DNA from: Orientallactaga sibirica
Lineage: Eukaryota > Chordata > Mammalia > Rodentia > Dipodidae
Direction: 5' to 3'
Assembly (NCBI GenBank): GCA_036365145.1
Contig: JAEOAD010000018.1
Coordinates: 6,218,001-6,282,000 of the forward strand
Length of the DNA stretch: 64,000 nucleotides
The notes below the pieces were generated by a model. The model was given only the letters and a program-made list of their open reading frames with translations. It was not told the DNA's origin and did not search any database. The position numbers and the translations under genes were made by a program. Positions 39,961-52,578 of the stretch are shown one piece after another (the stretch's first letter is position 1; each line of letters begins with the position of its first letter).

Positions 39961-42900
39961 GTGCTGGGTGGCTAGGGTAAGGAGTGTCTGTCCCTCATTC
40001 ACAGTGGGCTTTCTGCTCCTATACAAGGTTGTCTTCACCAAAGAGGACCTCCCTACCCAGAATCAGGTCCATCTTCCCTTGTGCACCCCAAGTTTGCCAA
40101 GGTGGAGGCTGGGGTGTGTCACAGAGGAAGAACGAAGGGCTTTGATCTAAGGCAGTTCATAGCTGGATTCTTGGGTCCAGAAGTGAAGGTTTCTCACAGT
40201 TGAGGGTCCAGCATTTGGCACCCACACATCCGTTCCCAAAGCTGAGAGCCCAGGGCAGTCGTGGTTGGGGCTTCCACACAGGGAGACCCACTTACCAATG
40301 TCCCATGCTGGGCAGTATCCAAGGTACAGGCTGTTCTCTCTGCCTTGGCATAGTCTGGCTGGGGGCCACTTTGGTTCCTAGGACCCCATGGCAGGGTGCA
40401 CATGCCAATCCCTCTCCCAAAAGCCCTGTGTGGGCCAGTCCTTGGGCCTAGCTGCCAGCCCAGTAGGGGTTGTACTCAACTTTGGACCTACATCCTTGAG
40501 GCGGTTCACCCATGCAACCTCCATGGATGTTAGCCAGAAGGCTACCAGATGGCAGACCTACACTTGCAGGCAGAGGTTAGGGGGAAGCAGTTCATCTAAC
40601 ATCTGGCCTCTATTTTTGGTCCCCAAGGCCCCTTTCCCAGCTCAGGATGTGGGGTGGAAAAACAGAGGAGGACCCATATCTGCAGGAGGAAGGCAACTGA
40701 GGGTGGCTGCGAGCAGACGTCATGGTGGTTGAACAGTGGACAGCGCTAGAGGCACTCACACTCAAGGACCAGCTCTTCCTGTTCCTATTTAGGCTTTGCT
40801 CTGGGCACATTTCACACCAAGGTGCAGTGTCCCCTAGCTGTCTGCATGGAGACCAGGTCCCCCACCTTCCTGCTCTCCCCTTACCTGTTCTCACCCTCTG
40901 TTCTTCACCCATCACCTGTAATCGATTCTGCCACTGCAAAAGACCCTGCTTTCTGGGGTTAGGCCTGGCATGAAGGCCCCTCAGGAGAGGGCATTCACCC
41001 TGACCAGGATAGTGTCCCACAGAACCAGAGGATGTCCTGGAAGAGGCAAGGCTGGCTCCCCAGTGCTGTTGACTGCCAACCTACAGGGATAATGCCGTGT
41101 TCCGGACATCAGCCCCCAGGAACCAGGACCGTGCAGCCCAGTCCTTACCTGCCATCTGCCCTTTGAGCTCCCAAAAACCCTAAGCAGTGTCTCAGCTCCT
41201 CAGAGCAGCCTTCAGGTCCTCCCCAGGGTCTCAACTGTCTCTACTCACCTCCACAGCCCCTCCACAGACCCCTCCAGGGAAGAGAAAAAAGCTGCTGTTT
41301 AGCACCTTGACAGCACCCAGTACTTCCATGTTCCTGTCCTTACCCTGCCTAACTCTGACCTGTGAGGCATCTGGTATGAACTGGGCCTCTGACCTTTGGG
41401 TGCTGCTTGGTGATGGAATAGGCCTGGAACTGAGTTTCGCAGGTCCAGGGAGAATGGCCAGGATGAGGGAGTGTAAGTATGGGCCAGACCAGGTGACAGG
41501 GCTCTGTGTCAATGGCTTAGAGCATGTGGGGCCAGGAGCTGGGCAAGGAACTGGGGCTGGGCAGGGAAGGCCTAGGCTGGGGCCATGGTGAGCCAAGGTC
41601 AAGCCCAGTTGGGGGGCAAGCTGGGATAGCCAAGGCCAAGAATAGAGTCAAACATGTCCACCCTACTGAGGTACAAGAGGAGCTTTAAGGAGCCAGGCTG
41701 GCCATATCCCCTCTGCTTCTTGTTGGTGTCCAGGTTTTGAACCTCAGGTTTGCGTCTGTGAATGAGTATGGGGATGGGAGGGGGAGGGATACCCCTCCTA
41801 GGCCTGGCTGTTGGTAGGGAGTATAGGTCTGAGCAGCAGCCCTAGGGCCTGGTAACCATGGGGTGGAGAGCCAGGGCCAGGGCAGCCAAGGTGCAGGGCC
41901 AGAAGCCAGCTTTCCAATAAAAGTGGTGAGTGTTTTAACAAATGCAGACTCCTGGAAATTGCATAGGAAAAAAAAATCCATCCTGGGGGCCAGCCAGCTT
42001 GGCTAAGAAGGATGTGGGGTTTGGGAGCAGCAGTCGGGAGCTCCTAGATTTGCAGGACAATGGTTGCTGGGCCAAGGTAAATGCAGAGAGGCACCCCACT
42101 CTGTGATAACTCCATTTCTGCTCCCCTGTAGTAGCTAGTACCCAGGGGAACTGGTTCCACCTCTCCCTAGCTGACCATGGCCACCAGTAAGATGAACCTC
42201 TCCTACCCTCATCTCTGCCAGCAATGTCCCTTTCTCTTCTAGTGGCTGAGACTGCCTGCTAGCATGCTATCCCCATGCTAGAATCCAGCCTGGGCATGGG
42301 TCTGCTCTCTGTGCTCAGACCACAGCCCTTCAAGGGTACTCACTCTAGCCTGGCCAGCCTCGCAAACGGTCTACCCACCTTCAGGGAGCCCATCTTCCTC
42401 CCCACTCACCTTCCACACAGCCAACTGCTACTGAGCCTTCTCTGCTCTGACCACCATGGAACCAGCCTCTGCAGCGTCTGTGGTATTGAAGGACATACTC
42501 TTCTCTCCTGGGCATTCAGGATGCTTCATGCTGACCATAGGGTGGGCTACCTCACCCTCACTTCTAATCCTTTACCTGTTAGACTCTCTCCCCCAAGACA
42601 TGGTCCCCACAGGGCTCACAGATGTGCCCTTTCACTCCCAGGTATGGACAAGATAGGGTCAGGGGTTGTCCATATAGTTAGTTCACTCACCAGCTGGATG
42701 AATTTGGCTACAGGCAGAAATGTGTTTGGAGCAAGGCCAAGGTTGGCAGCATCCCGTTCCATCAGCTCTGCAGACCCAGGGGTCAGCCCAGGGGAGCAGC
42801 AGCCTGGGTGGGATTGATAATACCCATGGGAATGAATGACCCCAATAGGCCCCTTTCTAGTCCTCGAGGCAATAGCAGATCAGCCTTATCTGAGAGGTGG

Positions 42901-44330
42901 CCAGAGCCTGGTCACTAGTCACTGGCTCCCTTGGGGGGAATGCAGAGACTTAGGAGGAGCAAGTGAGGATGTTTTCCTGTTTGTGGTCTGTGCTGGCTCT
43001 AGGCAAGGCAGGATCACCATGGAAGCCCCTAGTCCACCGTGGGGGAGGAATCCCGGCAGGACTCAGTCACACCCAAAATGAAAACCACATGCTGGGCCTG
43101 CCTCTCCCACAGGCCATAGGCTCATGGCTTCCTCTCCCTCTCCTGCTCTCTAGCCGCTCTCTGCCAGGGTGCTGGGCCTGGGGGAGGCAGAAGCCAGGGG
43201 ACATCACCAGGAAAGGTCAAGAAACAGATGTGGCTTTCTGGTGGCTGCCAAACCCTGAGCTTCCCATCCCCATCAAAGCTGAGCGTCCCCAGCTGTCCCT
43301 AAGAGGCCCTGGCTCTGAGGGCCTGTGTAGCTCTGACATGGAAGATGCCCCTGGCAAGCTGCTGGGTGGGGCACTGTGTGGAGCCCTGGTGTGCTGGTGG
43401 GTGGGGCGTTGGGGTGAGTGAGGACAGGCATGAGAGAGGGCCTGGTGCTGGCAAAGACACCAGCATGTCTCAAATCAACACCAGATGGCTTGCAGCCCCC
43501 CAGGCCACCCTACCCTGTCTGAGGCCACCATCCCAATGACACTGCAGGCTGGGCTGTGGAGGGACACCAGGCTGTCCTGATTGGGCATCGGGATGGTGGG
43601 CGCTAGGGGCTGGGCTCCTTGCTTGTGACCCAAAGTCCCAACACTCACTATGTATCCCCAGTGCCAGGCACCACACCTTCAACAAGCCTCAGCACTAAAG
43701 CACCAGCTGCAGTCTGGCAAATGAGAAACAGGCCTAAAAGCCTGGCCTGGGCATAGCTGCTCAGAGGCCCCAGCTAAGGCATCTTGCCACTGCACCAATG
43801 GGCTCAGGCCTCACCCAGCCAGACCTTCTGTGTCCAGGTGCCTGGAGCAGGGCCTCTTCCTCAGGACATTGGCTAGGTATGCCCTGTCCACTCAGATAGT
43901 CCACTGTCCATGGGCCCCAGAGGTTCATGCCCAGAACCCTCTTGGGGTGGTCTTGGGGGTAAGGGCCACTGACTGGTGCTCTGAGGGGTCAGCACACATA
44001 CCTGAACACAGGCTCAGTACATATGTGCACCCTATTGAGACTTTGGGCAGGTCTCACAAAAGCTATTAGAAAACAAGTGAATTTAAGAAGGCAGCTGTGC
44101 ACATAGCTAATAAATGAACCCCTTTCAGATCTGAGTATCTCCAACACGGAGAGGCCATGAGGAGAAGGTGCCATTGACAACAGGGATAGAAATTATGAAC
44201 TAGGAAGAAACAAAGCGTACAAGCTGTATAGGGCATGCCCCCCCCCCAGGTTGCTGAGAGACTTGAGTCCCAGCGATAGACGAGCATACTTGTCTAGATG
44301 CAAGATGGCTCACAGTGATGCCACTTCACC
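39961..44330. other. SINE-free intergenic block
   Basis: 4.4 kb with no B1 or DIP-like element, in a region where they otherwise occur every few hundred bases. G+C is above the intergenic average and CpG low. No splice-bounded coding segment was recognised. It may hold regulatory sequence or 5' noncoding exons of the next gene (SPON2 in human and mouse order), but nothing here proves this. Confidence 0.5.
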
Positions 44331-44508
44331 TGAAGGGAATGTCTCCTGAATGCTGGGATTAAAGGTGTGCACCACAATGCCCAGCTGATTTGTTTGTTTG
44401 TTTGTTTGTTTGTTTTCGAGGTAGGGTTTTACTCTAGCCCTAGCAGTCATAGTCATATTCATAGTCAGCCTGGACTAGAGTGAGATCCTACCTCAAAAAA
44501 AAAAAAAA
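44331..44508. repeat. rearranged B1 fragments with (TTTG)n
   Basis: A reverse B1 end ('gctgggattaaaggtgtgca'), a (TTTG)n run, and then B1 sequence that switches to forward ('cagcctggactagagtgaga') with an A tail. It looks like a foldback-type rearrangement. Confidence 0.7.
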
Positions 44509-44907
44509 AGAAAGAAAAAAGAAAAGAAAAGAAAAAAGAAAAGCACACACCCTGTAATAATGGACCAACAAACAAAGATATCTATCTGGCATGAGTAGGT
44601 GAGTCACCATGATAAGCTGCAAAGCAGAGCCGACCCCAGTCCGCAAGGGGCTAAGTACGTGAGGGTAACATTTCAGGCCAGCTGAGGGGTAAACAGGATC
44701 ATGATCCACACCACCAGATAGAACACGAGCCCCTTCAAGCCCCGGGCTGGAAGGAAAGTACATCTCTGGCCAAGAACCACAAGTAGAAGTGGTGAACATC
44801 ACCTCCAGGCTGAGGCATTTAAAAATCACTGTGCTAAAGGACTGTCGCAACCCAGCAATGAATAGCTAAACTGCTAACAGGCAAAGGACTAGAATGGGCA
44901 TTCTCTT

Positions 44908-45061
44908 TCTCTCTCTTTGGGGGGATTGAGGTAGGGTCTCACTCTAGCCCAGGCTGACATGGAATTTAATGTGTAGCCTCAGGATGGCCTCAAACTCACA
45001 GTGATCCTCCTACCTCTGCCTCCCAAGTGCTGGATCAAAGGTATGTGCCACCACACCTGGC
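44908..45061 (-). repeat. B1 SINE in the L1 fossil
   Basis: Reverse B1 flanked by 17-base duplications (AGAATGGGCATTCTCTT at 44891 and the same with one change at 45062-45078). Confidence 0.92.
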
Positions 45062-45097
45062 AGAATGGACATTCTCTTAAAGAATATATACAATTCA

Positions 45098-45290
45098 GGG
45101 CTGGAGTGATGGCATAGAGGTTAAGACACTTTCCTGCAAAGCCAAAGGACCCAGGTTCGATTCTCCAGGACCCATGTAAGCTAGATGCACATGCGTCTGG
45201 AGTTCGTTTGTGCACCCATTCTCTTTCTCTCTCTCTCCCTCTTACTCTCTCTCAAGTAAATAAATAAATAAAAATAAAATATTTTTTAAA
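45098..45290 (+). repeat. DIP-like SINE in the L1 fossil, 19-bp duplication
   Basis: Forward copy bounded by exact 19-base repeats (AAAGAATATATACAATTCA) at 45079-45097 and 45291-45309. Confidence 0.94.
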
Positions 45291-45815
45291 AAAGAATATA
45301 TACAATTCACCAAGCAGCACCATTCACTGTCAGGGAAACACAACTAGAGACCATAGTGAGATCCATTTCACACTCCCTTGAAGGTAGATGGGAAGATGGG
45401 ACACAAGCAAACAGGAACAGAAGCACATTGCTGGCAAGATGTGAACAGTGCCGTTCCATTGCAAACATCAAGCAGAATTTCTACGTGACAATTTCTCATT
45501 CAACCCAAGAGAATTGAAGATGTCCTCTTGCACAGATGTTGGTGGAAATGTGTATGGCACAAGCACCCCCAAAAGTAGACACAGCCTCCATGTCCCTCAG
45601 CTGATGGACAAATAAGTCAGTGTAGACTATCTGCACAGTGGAATAGCATTCACCCATGAAAAGGAACATTACAAAGCAAATGTGCCTCAAAGACATGATG
45701 ATAAGAAGTCAGACCCAAGACCATGTACCACATGATTGCATTGATATCAAACTTGCAGAATAGGCAGATCCAGAGGACAAGAAGATAAATGCGAGCCTGG
45801 GGCTAGGGAGATGTG

Positions 45816-46689
45816 GCAAGTGGGAAAGCCTCAGCCCCTCCCCAGACTGAGTTAGACACAGTGGATTCTACCTCTGGAAGTTGGATGTCCAAGATTACAG
45901 CACAGCAGGCTGTCTGGGGAGGGCTGCTCCATCCACGCCTCACACTGAGGTATCTTCCTGTGGTGGAAGGCAGGACAGATACCTCATTCTCCCCAGCTGT
46001 TCGGCAAGGGCAGAATGGCTCCAAGGGATGGGCCTGGAGCACCTGAGAGACCTGAGGACTCACTTCTTGGGTCTTTGCTCCCTGAGTTCTGGTACAGTGT
46101 TCCATGGCCACCCCAGCTGTGGCTTGAGCAATCCCAGGTGAGGATGCATATAGGGAGAGGGTACAAACAGGGTGGCCTTCCCAGCGTGCTGGGGGCTTGA
46201 ATCATCTTGACTTGGAGGTGCAGGCAGAGACTCACCATGGAGTGAGAGCCTCCACAGACCGCCATGGCTTCATGGAACCTTGAAGGCTACCTGAGATCCA
46301 AGCTGTCGAGCCACCAGTGGGAAGCTCTCAGCCTAATAGAGCAGAGCCATGGGGTAGGGCTGCCCTGGGCCAACTGCCAACCCTAACCAGAGTGCTCAGG
46401 ACTCAGGACTTGGAGTCAAAAGAGGAAATTTCCCAGCTTTAGGATGGACTGTGTGCATTTTGGAATGGGAGCATCAATCATATTCTTGCTCTGCTGCTGG
46501 GTTTGGGGATGCGAGAGCAGTGCTGGCCTCACAGGTGGTGGAATGTGCCTCAGAACTGAGTCCCATGCTCATGTCATGAGACTCCAGACTTAAGCGGTGC
46601 TGGACTGAGTCATGCTTTCTAGGGTAGAAAGAATGTGTTCTGCATGTGATAAGGACATGTGTTTGGGGAGCCAAGTGTGGTTTGCTGTG
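45816..46689. other. intergenic, no gene seen
   Basis: Unique-looking sequence; open frames are short and unremarkable. Confidence 0.5.
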
Positions 46690-47085
46690 GTCCTAGAAAC
46701 TCATGTGTGGAGAGGTGGGGCCTAATGGGAGGTGATTAGGCTCTGGGGCTTAGCCCTTCTGGAGGGATTAATGGCCACACAGCAGGGTCTTTGGGGTGGG
46801 AAGGGTTGCTCAGTGGGACCATGCTGTGTAGCAAGTTCAAAACCCAGCTTTATCTCCAGCATTGAAAGGCAGGGTTGGGTGGGGGCTTTTGGAACCACTG
46901 GCTCTCCTGCCACATGAGAATGTAGCCTGCAAGCAGCCATCTTGGAAACTGTCCTCTCCAGATGTAGTAGCACCTGTGAGTGCCTTGACCTGGGACAACT
47001 AGCCTCTAGTCCTGGGAAACACAATTGTCTACTTATAAGTTGTCCAGTCTGTGGAATTCTGTTTAGCATACCTCCTGGGGGATGT
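46690..47085 (+). mobile_element. MLT1-like (MaLR) solo LTR
   Basis: 'gaggtggggcctaatgggag', 'gtgattaggctctggggctt' and 'gggattaatggc', ending in 'ttataagttgtccagtctgt', match the order of the mammalian MLT1 LTR. Diverged and without internal sequence. Confidence 0.65.
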
Positions 47086-47568
47086 AAAGAAACGTATGTT
47101 CACCCCTGATAGAGTGGGAACCAACGCACTAAAGAAAAGGTCTTGTTCAAGTCCAGCTTGATGAACCAGAGGTGACTCCCAGGCAGCTACAGCACTGCAA
47201 ATTCCACCTCTGTCAATTGTTTACCTATTACATAGTGGTGGCTGGAATGTTGGGGAGGGGAGGGGCTTTGTGAGGGGCTCGTGAGTCCTGTGAGTCTCAT
47301 GAGCCTCCCTCTCCCTCCAGGAGGGAAACATCAGAATCTTGTGAGGGTCACATGCTGGTGATCACAGCTGCTCTGCTTCAACATGGAGCTGGGTTCTGGT
47401 CATGTCCAAGCCAGAAACAGCCATCCTGCATAGCAACACAAACAAATGGAGTCACACATTCTCGCCATTAGAGGAAGCAGATATGCAGGGACACAAGCTC
47501 TTTTCTGGAGTATAGAGACAACTCCATGATGAACTGACATCCTGAGTTGTCCACGATGAAAGTGAACT
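47086..47568. other. intergenic, no gene seen
   Basis: Unique-looking; no feature supported. Confidence 0.5.
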
Positions 47569-47722
47569 ATTTTTTTTGTTTTGTTTTGTTTTTCAAGGTC
47601 ACTCTCCAGCCCAGGCTGACCTGGAAGTCACTCTGTATTCTCAGGGTGTCCTCTCATGGGCCATCCTCCTACCTCTGCCTCCCGAGTGCTGTGATTAAAG
47701 GCGTGCGTCACCACGCCCAGCT
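47569..47722 (-). repeat. B1 SINE
   Basis: Reverse copy: 'tttgttttgtttttcaaggt' to 'caccacgcccagct'. Confidence 0.88.
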
Positions 47723-49010
47723 AAATGATTTTTTTTTTTTTAATGCTGGTGAATTACATGTCAACACAGCTGGTTTTAGCAAGGGTAATATGCTCCCTCC
47801 ATGTCTGGTGACACTACAGAGGCCGCACTAGGCAGAGGTTGTACAAGAGAGGGGAACATAGCCCTTCTAGCACTGCTGAGCCTGTTCAGAGGGTGAGCTT
47901 GGGGCCGAGGATTGCTAAGCCCTCTCTGAACTTGGAGGGGACTTTCTTGGCAGGAAAGGCCTGATCTCCGCTGTGGTTAGCAGAGCAAAGCCCAGCAGCC
48001 CACAGATCCAGGCCCAGCCCCAGCCCAGACATTCCACTCTGAGAAATGATGATCCATTGCTCCCAGCGTGAGTAGTAAACTCAGTCCTTTACGGGGCAGG
48101 AACCCACCCTCTATGACAAAGACCTCGTCCTGAGTGGCATGGAGCTGAGGACTCTGATCTCAGTCAGAGGGTAGCTGGGGCCCAGTTAATGGGTGAGGGG
48201 GAGAGGCAAGCAGGCCACCCCAGGCAGGATGCAAGGGCAGACTTCACAGGATGACAGCTACCAGACCAGGGACCGAATGGCTAAGAATAGGCTGTGCAGA
48301 GGGCTGGGAACTCCTCAGAATGTTTAGGCTTATAGTCCCCTGAGTGTGTGTAGAGGAAGCTAGGATGCTCCAGTCTGGGGCAGGAGCACCACTTGGGAGT
48401 TTCAGGGCAGTGTGGAAAGAGGGCATTCCTGACTAGGCTACAGGCACTCAGCCAGGCACAGGGTACATCCTGCCTTGGGGAGATGAGGGTCCGGATACCT
48501 CACCACAAAGGCAGACATGAGAGGAACCGGGGTCCTTTGGAGCAAAGGCGCTCTAGTGCCCCCACACCTCCCAGAGGTGCTGCAACCCTGGGTTTCCCAC
48601 TGGAAGACTGGGAACAGCCACAGAGGTGAAGGTCAGGGCTGTACTAACGGCTCCAGGGGCCGCCAGTGGAAAGTGCATTCCCACGCAGTTAGCTCATGGT
48701 TTACACATCCCAGCAGGCTGATAAGGTCAGAAAAGGAGAGAAGCTCAGAGCTGGATGGATCCTTGGGTTGAGGAGCCAAGCCCTGCTCATGCCAGAACTC
48801 AGTCTGGGGATACTTGAGGGTCATCCAGCTCTGGAAACCCAGGCTTTGTATTCTGAGCTGGCCTCCTAAGAGTGCCACACAGTCTGTCCTTTCATGGCAG
48901 AGTTTTTCCAGCTATCTTGGTACCTTTCCTCAGCACCAGGTCCCCAGACAGGAAACCCACCCAGTGCCTTCCATTGCTCCAAGAGTGTGTGTGTGTGTGT
49001 GTGCATAACC
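47723..49010. other. intergenic, no gene seen
   Basis: 1.3 kb without SINEs, ending in a (GT)n run of about 8 units at 48985-49003. No coding signature. Confidence 0.5.
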
Positions 49011-49023
49011 CAACACTATTTGA

Positions 49024-49197
49024 AAGGATAGAGAAAAGAAAAGAGAGAGAGAATAGGCACACCAGAGCCTCTTAACACTACAAACGAACTCCAGACACAT
49101 ACCCCATTGGTGCCATCTGGCTTTACATGGGTACTAGGGAATTGAACCTGGGCTTTACAAGCAGGTGCTTTAACCACTGAGAAGTCTCTCCAGCCTC
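49024..49197 (-). repeat. DIP-like SINE
   Basis: Reverse copy; 'caacactattt' before and 'caacaccattt' after look like its target duplication. Confidence 0.85.
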
Positions 49198-49206
49198 TCA
49201 ACACCA

Positions 49207-49500
49207 TTTTTGTGGATGCTGGTTTAAGATGGATGACTATGCTGAGCCATGTCTGACTCAGAGTAAGACTGGCATTGTCTCAAGGCCTTCAAGCTATGCT
49301 AATGACAAGTCCCAACTGCTATCATTCCAGCTGGTTGAAAGCCTGGAACTCCAATTCCACCCCTATAGAAGCAGCCCTTTAGAATGACTGTGCACTTTCT
49401 TTCTCTCCACTGCTGCAGCTACACCACCGTGCATCTCATAAACGCGCTACTTCTGCTTTTTTCTCTCTTGGTGAATTCTCTGACTGCCCATGGCACTGGC
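49207..49500 (+). mobile_element. 5' LTR-like segment of a class I endogenous retrovirus
   Basis: Aligns in order with the segment at 56324-57105: 'tatgctgagccatgtctga', 'cagagtaagac', 'ctgtgcactttctttctctc', 'cataaacgcgctacttctg', 'ttggtgaattct'. The poly(A) signal position reads CATAAA here and AATAAA in the right copy. The two differ by many substitutions, so the insertion is old. Confidence 0.72.
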
Positions 49501-50455
49501 CTATCACTGACTTCCTGCATGGCATGTTTGGTGGCATGTATCAGGATCCCATCCTCTCACCTTTCCTGTATCTCCCAACTCAGGACCCTCAGTGAGCTGG
49601 GAGCAGGGTTGCCCCATCCCACTCTCTTGCAACTGATGGTTTCTGACTAGGGCCATTCCCCGATGGAACTTAAAGGCACCCTCACCACAACCCTTAGAGG
49701 TGAGGGACTAGAGTTCCTCTGGTTCTATCTCTCTATGTCTCTGGGATTCTGCTAAGAATAGAGGACAACTGATGGTCCCCAGCCAGAGCTATTTTCTTGT
49801 GAAGACTGAAGGTTTCCCTGTGGACAACTTTACAGCCGTCAGGGATGAATGACCCAGCCTCTTTAACAGATCTTTCAGTGAGGACTCTCCTGCCCTGGCA
49901 ACTGATGACCCCTGGAAAGGCAGCTCTGGTGGGACTTGAATGCCTGAGACATGTGTCCAATAAGAGATTGAGGGAGTTTTCTGTCTCCTTTCTCAAATCC
50001 CCACTCCTAGCACGTAGTGCAGTGGCAGCTCATCCTGGGTGAGTCTGCACACGCTCTGGTAGGTCTTCAGCAGTCTCTCCCTTCTCTGGCTACAGCTCCT
50101 GAGGCTCTCTGAGGACTCTGACACTCTTTTCTTTCTTCTCACTTCCAACGAGTGGTTCAGGTGGCAGTGGCAGTTTGTTCAGGGAGCATGTGCACATGTT
50201 GATAGAAGTCCTGTTGCCCCTCCCTCTCTTACTCTGCCTTCCTTGTGTGCTGTGCTGGAACGAGGCTTCTGGTCTTGAGATCTCTGCCAGCAAGTCCTAC
50301 TTCAGTTGGTTGGTCAGACTCCCATTTTCTCCCACAAATCTAGATTGGTCACTCAGATAACTAGGCTTTGCGCCTCTTTGGCCTTGCATTAGCAGATTGT
50401 TTGGTCTTGTGCCAATGGCCCAGCACTGGAGCCCTCTATACAAGGTGGAATACTC
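49501..50455 (+). other. probable retroviral leader, no coding recognised
   Basis: Unique-looking sequence between the left LTR and the gag-like scrap, where a retroviral leader would lie. I cannot identify the primer-binding site. Confidence 0.4.
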
Positions 50456-50620
50456 CTGGCTGGGTGTGGTGATGCATGCCTTTAATCCTAGCACTCAGAA
50501 GGCAGAGGTAGGATGATGGCTGTGAGTTTGAGGGCAGCTTGGGACTACACAGTGAGTTCCAGGTCAGCCTGTGCTACAGTGAAACCCTACCTCAAAAAAA
50601 AAAAAAAAAAAAAAAAAAAG
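50456..50620 (+). repeat. B1 SINE
   Basis: Forward B1 with ~26 A tail. Confidence 0.9.
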
Positions 50621-50734
50621 GTGGGACATTCCTATACATAGGTGCTTCAAGTCCTTTATGAATGGTCAGATTGGTTCATTGCCTTGTACAGAGATGACTT
50701 GTGGTAATAGTCGCTCATAGTCTCACAATGGGTC

Positions 50735-51295
50735 AGGTCCCTTTTCACACTCCGCTAGGCTGTATTCTTAAAAACCAGAGCAAAGTTGGTACTCAGATGG
50801 TAAAGAAAAAATATGTAATTTTCCTACGTGTGGTGGTTTGAATTTGGTGTCTCCCATAAACCTCATGTGTTCTGAATGCTAGGTCCCCAGCTGATGGTAA
50901 TTTGGGAATTGGAGCTTTGCTAGAGGAAGTGTGTTGTTGGGGGTGGGCTTATGGGTGTTATGGCCAGCTTCCCCGAGCCAGTGTTTGGCACGCTCTCCTG
51001 CTGCTATTGTACACCTGATGTTTGCTAGGAGGCGATGTCCATGCTCTGTTCATGCTGTGGTTTTCCCCTGCCATCATGGAGTTTCCCCTGGAGTCTGGAA
51101 GCCAAAATAAACCTTTCTTCCCATAAGCTGCTCTTGGATGGGTGTTTTCTGACAGCAACATGAAGCTGACTGCAACACTATGTAATGTTACCTGGCTACA
51201 ACATGAACAATGGGACAGGAAATCTGGCCCTCCAGTGGCATTCTAAATAATCACACCATTCCCCAGCCTGACCTGTTCTGTCACTTTTTAATTTT
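50735..51295 (+). pseudogene. gag-like remnant of the endogenous retrovirus, split by an LTR-type insertion
   Basis: The frame before 50828 reads LGCILKN followed by a lysine-rich stretch, reminiscent of the matrix region of class I (HERV-H/F-type) gag. After an inserted element (50829-51172) the sequence resumes with a Trp-rich piece (NVTWLQHEQW). There are stops and frame breaks throughout. The call rests on short motifs and position between LTRs. Confidence 0.42.
50829..51172 (+). mobile_element. MaLR/ORR1-type LTR-like insertion
   Basis: Starts TGTGGTGGTTTGAATTTGGT, includes 'gaggaagtgtgttgttgggg' and 'gtgggcttatgg', and has AATAAA ('ccaaaataaacctttcttcc') near its 3' end. This layout is seen in rodent MaLR LTRs. 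It lies inside the gag-like remnant, so it inserted later. Family assignment is from memory. Confidence 0.6.
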
Positions 51296-51309
51296 TTATT
51301 TAAATTTAT

Positions 51310-51747
51310 ATATTTGGGCTGGAGAGATGGCTTAGTAGTTAAGGCTCTTGCCTGCAAAGCCAAAGGACCCAGGTTCGATTTCCCAGGACCCACGTAAGCC
51401 AGATGTACAAGGGGGCACACACATCTGGAGTTCATTTGCAGTGGCTGGAGGCCCTGGCACACCCATTCTCTCTCTCTCTCTCCCTGCCTATTTCTCTTCC
51501 TCTCTCTCTCTCTCTCTCAAATAAATAAGATAAATTAAAAAAATTAAATTTATATATTTATTTGCAAGAGGAGAGTGAGAAAGAGAAAGTAAGAGAGCAT
51601 GGTACTCCAGGGCCTCCTGCCACTATGCATGAACTCCAAATGATTGTGCCATTTTGTGTATCTGGCTTTACATGGATACTGGGGGATTGAACCCAGGCTT
51701 TCAGGCTTTTCAAGCACACTAATCACTGAGCTATCTCTCCAGCCCCA
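51310..51747. repeat. tail-to-tail pair of DIP-like SINEs
   Basis: Forward copy 51310-51540 with CT-rich region and AAATAAATAAG tail, then reverse copy 51545-51747. Long inverted repeat. Confidence 0.9.
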
Positions 51748-52159
51748 CTGTTCTATCACTTTTCTGAGAGGTCAGGGGTCAGCTATGTCCAGCCTTTCAT
51801 GCTCCTGTCTCAGGACCCCAAACTACAATTACAGGGTTAACATATAACATTTTTCGGCCCTCTGTGTATATTCTCTTCCTTCTGCCTTTGCTTATACTAA
51901 GATATTTTTGCTAATTCAAAGTCATTAAGTTTGGAACTTCTATCTTGACCATCTTAATGGAATGTAACATTTTATAATTCTCAAGGCCAAGAAAAACTAT
52001 GCAAGTGTTTTCTTTAAAAAAAAAAATCCAAGTGACAGTACTGCCTAAGACCTACCACAGATAAGAACCTTATAATTTAAGAGTATGTCAAGAAGTAATC
52101 ATAGCTTATGATATTATGTCATAAATATAACTTAATTCAATCTTCTTGTAACATCTTTT
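51748..52159 (+). other. AT-rich ERV-internal or intergenic sequence
   Basis: No recognised coding; may be decayed retroviral interior. Confidence 0.4.
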
Positions 52160-52350
52160 TATTCATTTATAATTGCACAAGAAGGGGACGTATGAATGTA
52201 TGAAGGCACCAGGGCCTTCTGCTGCTGCAAAAAAACTCCAGATGCATACCACACTGTGCATCTGGTTTTATGTAGGTACTGGCAAATTGAACCCAGACTA
52301 ACAGAGTTTGTAAGCGAGTACCTTTAACTGCTGAGCCCTTTCCCCAGCCC
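52160..52350 (-). repeat. DIP-like SINE, diverged
   Basis: 'tttttattcatttataattg', 'aaactccagatgcatacca', head 'gagccctttccccagccc'. Confidence 0.8.
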
Positions 52351-52578
52351 TCAATTCTCTTTTTAATAAGTTGGTAAATTTGTTTGTTTCATAATATTAA
52401 GGAAGAAAATAAAGTAAAACAGAACCAGTAAGTAGGAAAGAGGAGAGAGAGGGGGAAGTTTGAGGATATTGAATATATTTTGATAAGGAAGGTTAAAAAG
52501 AGAAAAGAATATTTTTTGGATAAGGAAGGCTTTTGTATGGTAAAATAAGATTTTTTTTCCCTAAGATAAAATGACTTA

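Larger units (their letters stand above)
44833..45815 (+). mobile_element. ancient LINE-1 (L1M-type) 3' region, interrupted by two SINEs
   Basis: Phrases such as 'caggcaaaggactagaatgg', 'agaccatagtgagatccatt', 'ctcagctgatggacaaataa' and 'gaatagcattcacccatga' follow the order of the 3' end of old mammalian L1 ORF2 and UTR. Reading frame is destroyed. A B1 and a DIP-like SINE interrupt it. Confidence 0.75.
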
